This document shows positions 60,909-64,000 of a stretch of 64,000 bases of DNA, one piece after another. Numbering within the stretch: the first letter of the stretch is position 1; the number at the start of each line of letters is the position of its first letter. Origin of the DNA: Sphingopyxis witflariensis (GTDB lineage Bacteria; Pseudomonadota; Alphaproteobacteria; Sphingomonadales; Sphingomonadaceae); assembly GCF_002205635.1 (NCBI RefSeq), contig NZ_NISJ01000002.1, positions 372,001-436,000 on the forward strand, written 5' to 3'. The position numbers and the translations under genes are program-made. The notes under the pieces are model-generated. The model was not told the DNA's origin and searched no databases. It saw only the letters and a program-made list of their open reading frames with translations.

Positions 60909-61849
60909 AAGCTGACGCCAAACCGGTCAAGGCGGTCAAGGCGCCGGCAGCGAAGCAGCCGGCGTCGGACGCGTCCGACGCCAAGGCGTCGCTGCTGCTG
61001 CGCAAGACGGAGGGCAGCTATGCCTTTCCGGCGCTTGATACCGTCGCTAACCAGTTTGGCCGATCCTTGCGCGACCTGTTGCGCGCGCTCGGCGCAACGG
61101 CCATTCAGGTCGAGCGCGCCGGGGCGGAGCAGATGAGCTTTGCTGACTGGTGCGGCGTAGCCGCGCCGGCGATCTTCTGGCGCTACCACGCACCGCCGCT
61201 GAAAGGCCCCGTGCTGCTTTCCGCCGCGCGGCCGCTGATCCTTCAGCTGGTCGACATTTTCTATGGCGGCAAGGGCAAGCTTTCGGGCGAACGCGAAGAC
61301 CTGACCGATGCCGAGGAACGCTTTGCCGCGCGGCTCGGCCGCGACATGGGAATCCAGCTCGCCGCCGCCTGGGGCGACAAGCTGCCGATCGAACCCGAAC
61401 TCGACTGTGTCACCTGCGACAGCGCGAAGCTCGCCGCGGTGCGCGCCGACGACGAATTGCTCGTCCAGCGCTTCACCCTCCGTGGTGCGCCGTTCGAGGG
61501 CCGCACGGTCCTGTGCGCCTATCCGCTTGCGGCGCTGCGCGGGATCGCCGGCGCCGAACCCGTTCCCGAGGTGCGCGAAACGCATTCGGCCGACCCGGTA
61601 TGGAGCGCGACGCTGAATAAGGCACTCCGCGATATCCGCCTGCCCGTCCGATCGGTGCTTGCGCGCCCCGAAATCAGCCTGGTGAAATTGCTTGGTCTCG
61701 AAGTGGGCGACGTCATCCCCTTCACCATGCCGCGCCATGTACCGGTGACCGTCGCGGGCCGTAACTTTGCCGTCGGCAGCATCGGCGAGGCCAATGGCAA
61801 CGCCGCCATCATGATCGAACATATCGAAGAAGGACCGGACCATGACTGA
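60905..61849 (+). CDS. fliM: Flagellar motor switch protein FliM (no CheY-binding motif seen)
   Basis: A 314-residue C-ring protein from GTG 60905. The middle CheC-like domain has FPALDTVANQFGRSLRDLLR near 39-58 and LVDIFYGGKGKLSGERE near 114-130. The C-terminal SpoA domain has LGLEVGDVIPFTMPRHVPVT near 262. The N-terminus normally has a short LSQ-EIDALL motif that binds CheY-phosphate. Here it is an Ala/Lys/Pro-rich tail (AVKAPAAKQPASDASDAKAS) with no such motif, and no earlier start is available in the frame. The stop overlaps fliN by 8 bp. Confidence 0.92.
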   Translation: MKADAKPVKAVKAPAAKQPASDASDAKASLLLRKTEGSYAFPALDTVANQFGRSLRDLLRALGATAIQVERAGAEQMSFADWCGVAAPAIFWRYHAPPLKGPVLLSAARPLILQLVDIFYGGKGKLSGEREDLTDAEERFAARLGRDMGIQLAAAWGDKLPIEPELDCVTCDSAKLAAVRADDELLVQRFTLRGAPFEGRTVLCAYPLAALRGIAGAEPVPEVRETHSADPVWSATLNKALRDIRLPVRSVLARPEISLVKLLGLEVGDVIPFTMPRHVPVTVAGRNFAVGSIGEANGNAAIMIEHIEEGPDHD

Positions 61850-62180
61850 CATCAGCGAAGCCCCCGCGGCCGCGCGCCGCGAACGCCGCGATAATAAGGA
61901 CATCGCATCGTCGCCCAATTTCGACCTGCTCGCCGGCGTATCGCTGCGCGTGTCGGTCGAGGTCGGATCGACATCGATGACCCTCGCCGAGCTGCTCGCC
62001 TTGTCGGAAGGCAGCGTGATCGAACTCGACCGCGCGGCGACCGACCTGCTCGACATTTATGCGAACGGCACCCTGATCGCGAAGGGCGAGATCGTCAGCG
62101 TCGACGGCCGCTATGGCATCCAGGTCGCCGAAGTCGTCGCTCCCGACCGCGGTCTGGGCGGCCTCGATCGGAGGAAATAA
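61842..62180 (+). CDS. fliN: Flagellar motor switch protein FliN
   Basis: A 112-residue C-ring protein with one SpoA domain: LLAGVSLRVSVEVGSTSMTL near 29-48 and GSVIELDRAATDLLDIYANG near 57-76, ending IQVAEVV. The N-terminal 28 residues are charged and variable. Length is normal. It overlaps fliM by 8 bp, and its stop overlaps the fliO start. Confidence 0.95.
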   Translation: MTDISEAPAAARRERRDNKDIASSPNFDLLAGVSLRVSVEVGSTSMTLAELLALSEGSVIELDRAATDLLDIYANGTLIAKGEIVSVDGRYGIQVAEVVAPDRGLGGLDRRK

Positions 62181-62458
62181 TGTTCGAATATATCCTCCGC
62201 CTGCTGATCCTGCTGCCGATGATCGGCGGGCTGGCCTGGGGCAGCCTGTGGCTGTGGAAGCGCGTCCAGATGGGCGTGCCGCTGACCGGCGGCACCGCCA
62301 AGGCCCGTGCAATCCAGATGGTCGACGTGCTGCCGCTCGGCCCGGGGGCGAAGCTCGCGGTGGTCGAATTCGGCGGGCAACAGATTTTGATCGCGGTATC
62401 GCGGAATGGCATCACCCGCCTGGCCGACGACAGCCAGGGCGACTTTCATGTCGACTGA
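62180..62458 (+). CDS. fliO: Flagellar biosynthesis protein FliO
   Basis: A 92-residue membrane protein with one helix near 3-24 ([20 protein letters not shown]) and a short cytoplasmic domain with [20 protein letters not shown] near 44. This is typical of the small FliO family that helps assemble the FliP ring. Its 3' end overlaps fliP by 11 bp. Confidence 0.88.
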   Translation: MFEYILRLLILLPMIGGLAWGSLWLWKRVQMGVPLTGGTAKARAIQMVDVLPLGPGAKLAVVEFGGQQILIAVSRNGITRLADDSQGDFHVD

Positions 62459-63218
62459 TCGCAGCCGCTGGCTGCGGGGTGCGGCGCTGGTGGGCGGCCT
62501 CGCGTTGCTCGCCGCCGCGCCTGCTGCCTATGCGCAGGCGGCCGACGGGCTGAACCGCGCGGTCGCCGACATTGGTGGCGATGGCCGCCCGCTGTCGCTG
62601 TCGCTGCAAATTCTGGTGATGATGAGCCTGCTGACGGTGCTGCCGTCGCTCCTGCTCATGATGACCAGCTTCACCCGCATCATCATCGTGCTGTCGATCC
62701 TGCGCCACGCGCTGGGGTTGCAGCAGACTCCGCCGAACCAGGTGCTCGTCGGGCTCAGCCTCTTTCTCTCGCTGTTTATCATGCAACCTGTGATCAGCGA
62801 AGTGAACCGCGTCGCGATCGAACCCTATGGCCAGGAACAGATCGACATTGGCGAGGCTGTATCACGCTCGGGGGTCGCGCTCCATGGCTTCATGATGAAA
62901 CAGACGCGCAAGTCGGACCTGATGATGTTCGCCAAGATCGCCAAGGCGCCAAGCTATGCGAGCCCGAAGGACGTGCCCTTCTCGATCCTGCTGCCCGCCT
63001 TCGTCACCAGCGAACTCAAGACCGCTTTCCAGATCGGCTTTCTGATCTTCCTGCCCTTCCTCGTCATCGATTTGATCGTCGCCTCGGCGCTGATGTCGCT
63101 GGGTATGATGATGCTATCGCCGATGATCATATCGATGCCCTTCAAGTTACTGCTCTTCGTCCTCGTCGACGGCTGGGCGCTGACGATGGGCTCGCTCGCT
63201 TCCTCCTTCGTGAGTTAG
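62448..63218 (+). CDS. fliP: Flagellar export gate protein FliP
   Basis: 256 residues from ATG 62448. A signal peptide (to about residue 27, AYAQA) is present, as in many FliP proteins, then four membrane segments of the export gate. Conserved segments are [20 protein letters not shown] near 46, [20 protein letters not shown] near 70 and [20 protein letters not shown] near 187. FliP forms the pentameric core with FliQ and FliR. Confidence 0.96.
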   Translation: MSTDRSRWLRGAALVGGLALLAAAPAAYAQAADGLNRAVADIGGDGRPLSLSLQILVMMSLLTVLPSLLLMMTSFTRIIIVLSILRHALGLQQTPPNQVLVGLSLFLSLFIMQPVISEVNRVAIEPYGQEQIDIGEAVSRSGVALHGFMMKQTRKSDLMMFAKIAKAPSYASPKDVPFSILLPAFVTSELKTAFQIGFLIFLPFLVIDLIVASALMSLGMMMLSPMIISMPFKLLLFVLVDGWALTMGSLASSFVS

Positions 63219-63222
63219 CGCG

Positions 63223-63492
63223 ATGGAGGCCGACTATTTTATCGGGGTCGCGCAGCAGTCGCTGTGGATCCTCGCCCTCGCCTCGGCGCCACTGCTGCTG
63301 CCCGTGCTCGTCATCGGCGTGCTGCTCGGCATGGTGCAGGCCGCGACCTCGATCAACGAACAGACGCTGACCTTCGTCCCCAAACTGATCGTCGCCGCAA
63401 TCTGCCTCGCGATTTTCGGCAGCAGCATCCTCGTGCTGCTCACCGATTTCACGCGCGAGATCTTCGCGCAAATTCCTGCCCTGGTGAAGTAA
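63223..63492 (+). CDS. fliQ: Flagellar export gate protein FliQ
   Basis: An 89-residue export-gate subunit with two membrane helices near 13-38 and 52-75 and the conserved GMVQAATSINEQTLTFVPKL segment between them. Length is exact for the family. It lies between fliP (4-bp gap) and fliR (7-bp gap). Confidence 0.96.
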   Translation: MEADYFIGVAQQSLWILALASAPLLLPVLVIGVLLGMVQAATSINEQTLTFVPKLIVAAICLAIFGSSILVLLTDFTREIFAQIPALVK

Positions 63493-63499
63493 GCCGGGG

Positions 63500-64000
63500 A
63501 TGAATCCCGCCGACATCCCGAATGTCGAGGCGATGCTTCAGCTGTGGATGCTGGGGATGATCCGCCCCGGCGCCGCCTTTCTGGCCGCGCCTGTGTTCGG
63601 TGCCGCCAATGTCCCGGTGCAGCTACGCCTCGTGATCGCGCTCGCGGTCGGCGTGCCCGCGGTCGCGGCGTCGGGGATGGCGCTGCCGCCCGAAGGCATC
63701 GTTTCCGTCCCCGGACTGCTGTTCATCATCGGTGAGGTGATGATCGGGCTCGGCATCGGTTTCGTGCTGCAAATGGGGCTGGCCGCCGCCTTGCTCGGCG
63801 GCGAGGCGATCAGCAACGCGATGGGGCTTGGTTTCGCGGCGATGGCCGATCCGATGAGCGGGCAGATGAGCTCGGCGATCGGACAATTCCTCTCGATGCT
63901 CGCGACCGCGCTCTTCCTCGCCGCCGATGGCCATCTGCTGCTGATCGACATTGTCGTGGAGAGCTATACCGCGCTACCTCCCGGTGGCGGCGGCCTGTCT
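63500..64000 (+). CDS. fliR: Flagellar export gate protein FliR (partial, runs off the window)
   Basis: The first 167 residues of FliR, from ATG 63500 with GGGG upstream, open to the right edge. It has hydrophobic helices and conserved features: LGMIRPGAAFLAAPVFGAAN near 18-37, LFIIGEVMIGLGIGFVLQMG near 74-93 and ISNAMGLGFAAMADPMSGQM near 105-124. Full-length FliR is about 250-260 residues, so a third is missing. flhB commonly follows but cannot be seen. Confidence 0.95.
   Translation, partial: MNPADIPNVEAMLQLWMLGMIRPGAAFLAAPVFGAANVPVQLRLVIALAVGVPAVAASGMALPPEGIVSVPGLLFIIGEVMIGLGIGFVLQMGLAAALLGGEAISNAMGLGFAAMADPMSGQMSSAIGQFLSMLATALFLAADGHLLLIDIVVESYTALPPGGGGLS

Noticed and set aside
1-64000. 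tRNA, rRNA, CRISPR arrays, insertion sequences, prophage or toxin-antitoxin loci
   Set aside because: None could be recognised by eye. No repeated spacers, transposase or integrase motifs were seen. A covariance-model search would be needed to exclude small RNAs.

Overview
The window comes from a high-GC alphaproteobacterium, most likely a Sphingopyxis- or Sphingomonas-like member of the Sphingomonadales. The evidence is the uniform GC-rich codon use, a LexA box of the GAAC-N7-GAAC type, an egtB-egtD ergothioneine pair, the imuA-imuB-dnaE2 mutasome, and the intergenic repeats built on CCGGACTTGATCCGG and CCCTCCCGC-TT-GCGGGAGGG. I see no insertion sequence, prophage, CRISPR array, rRNA or tRNA, and coding density is near complete.

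Layout. 1-8.5 kb: mixed housekeeping and small operons (epoxide hydrolase, 3-hydroxyacyl-CoA dehydrogenase, egtB-egtD, gluQ with a HIG1-type membrane protein and a cobalamin adenosyltransferase, an HNH protein, a YbaY-like lipoprotein). 8.6-12 kb: phosphoenolpyruvate carboxylase and a lipoprotein. 12-26.3 kb: acyl-CoA and alcohol catabolism. A leftward group (SDR and two acyl-CoA dehydrogenases) faces a rightward series (SDR, GPH transporter, ACAD10/11-like dehydrogenase, Zn alcohol dehydrogenase, ACAD10/11-like kinase, two SDRs, beta-lactamase-fold hydrolase, FadB-like protein). Two related TTTACG..CGTNAA palindromes sit at its promoters. 26.8-33.7 kb: a leftward valine-degradation cluster (mmsA ... 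isobutyryl-CoA dehydrogenase, HIBYL-CoA hydrolase, enoyl-CoA hydratase, mmsB) with a divergent LysR gene.

34.7-39.8 kb: a hexuronate/pectin-product regulon (ExuT-like MFS, FAH-type hydratase, LacI regulator, kduD, kduI). It carries one perfect and one near-perfect copy of a GACACCGGTGTC operator. 40-45.8 kb: a complete RND efflux pump (adaptor, permease, outer-membrane factor). 45.9-51.4 kb: the SOS-induced imuA-imuB-dnaE2 mutagenesis cassette. 51.5-64 kb: flagella. Two tandem flagellin genes, each with a sigma-28-type promoter, are divergent from a fliE-F-G-H-I-J-K-L-M-N-O-P-Q-R operon behind a consensus sigma-54 promoter. fliR runs off the right edge.

The catabolic blocks fit together: valine and branched or hydroxylated acyl chains feed CoA-linked beta-oxidation, whose propionyl-CoA output usually needs a B12-dependent mutase (compare the adenosyltransferase), while PEP carboxylase is anaplerotic. 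The most unusual items are the split ACAD10/11 kinase-dehydrogenase operon, the shared palindromic operators, a sigma-28-like promoter in front of a tiny secreted ORF far from the flagellar genes, the two flagellins with identical ends but different cores, and a FliM without a recognisable CheY-binding motif.
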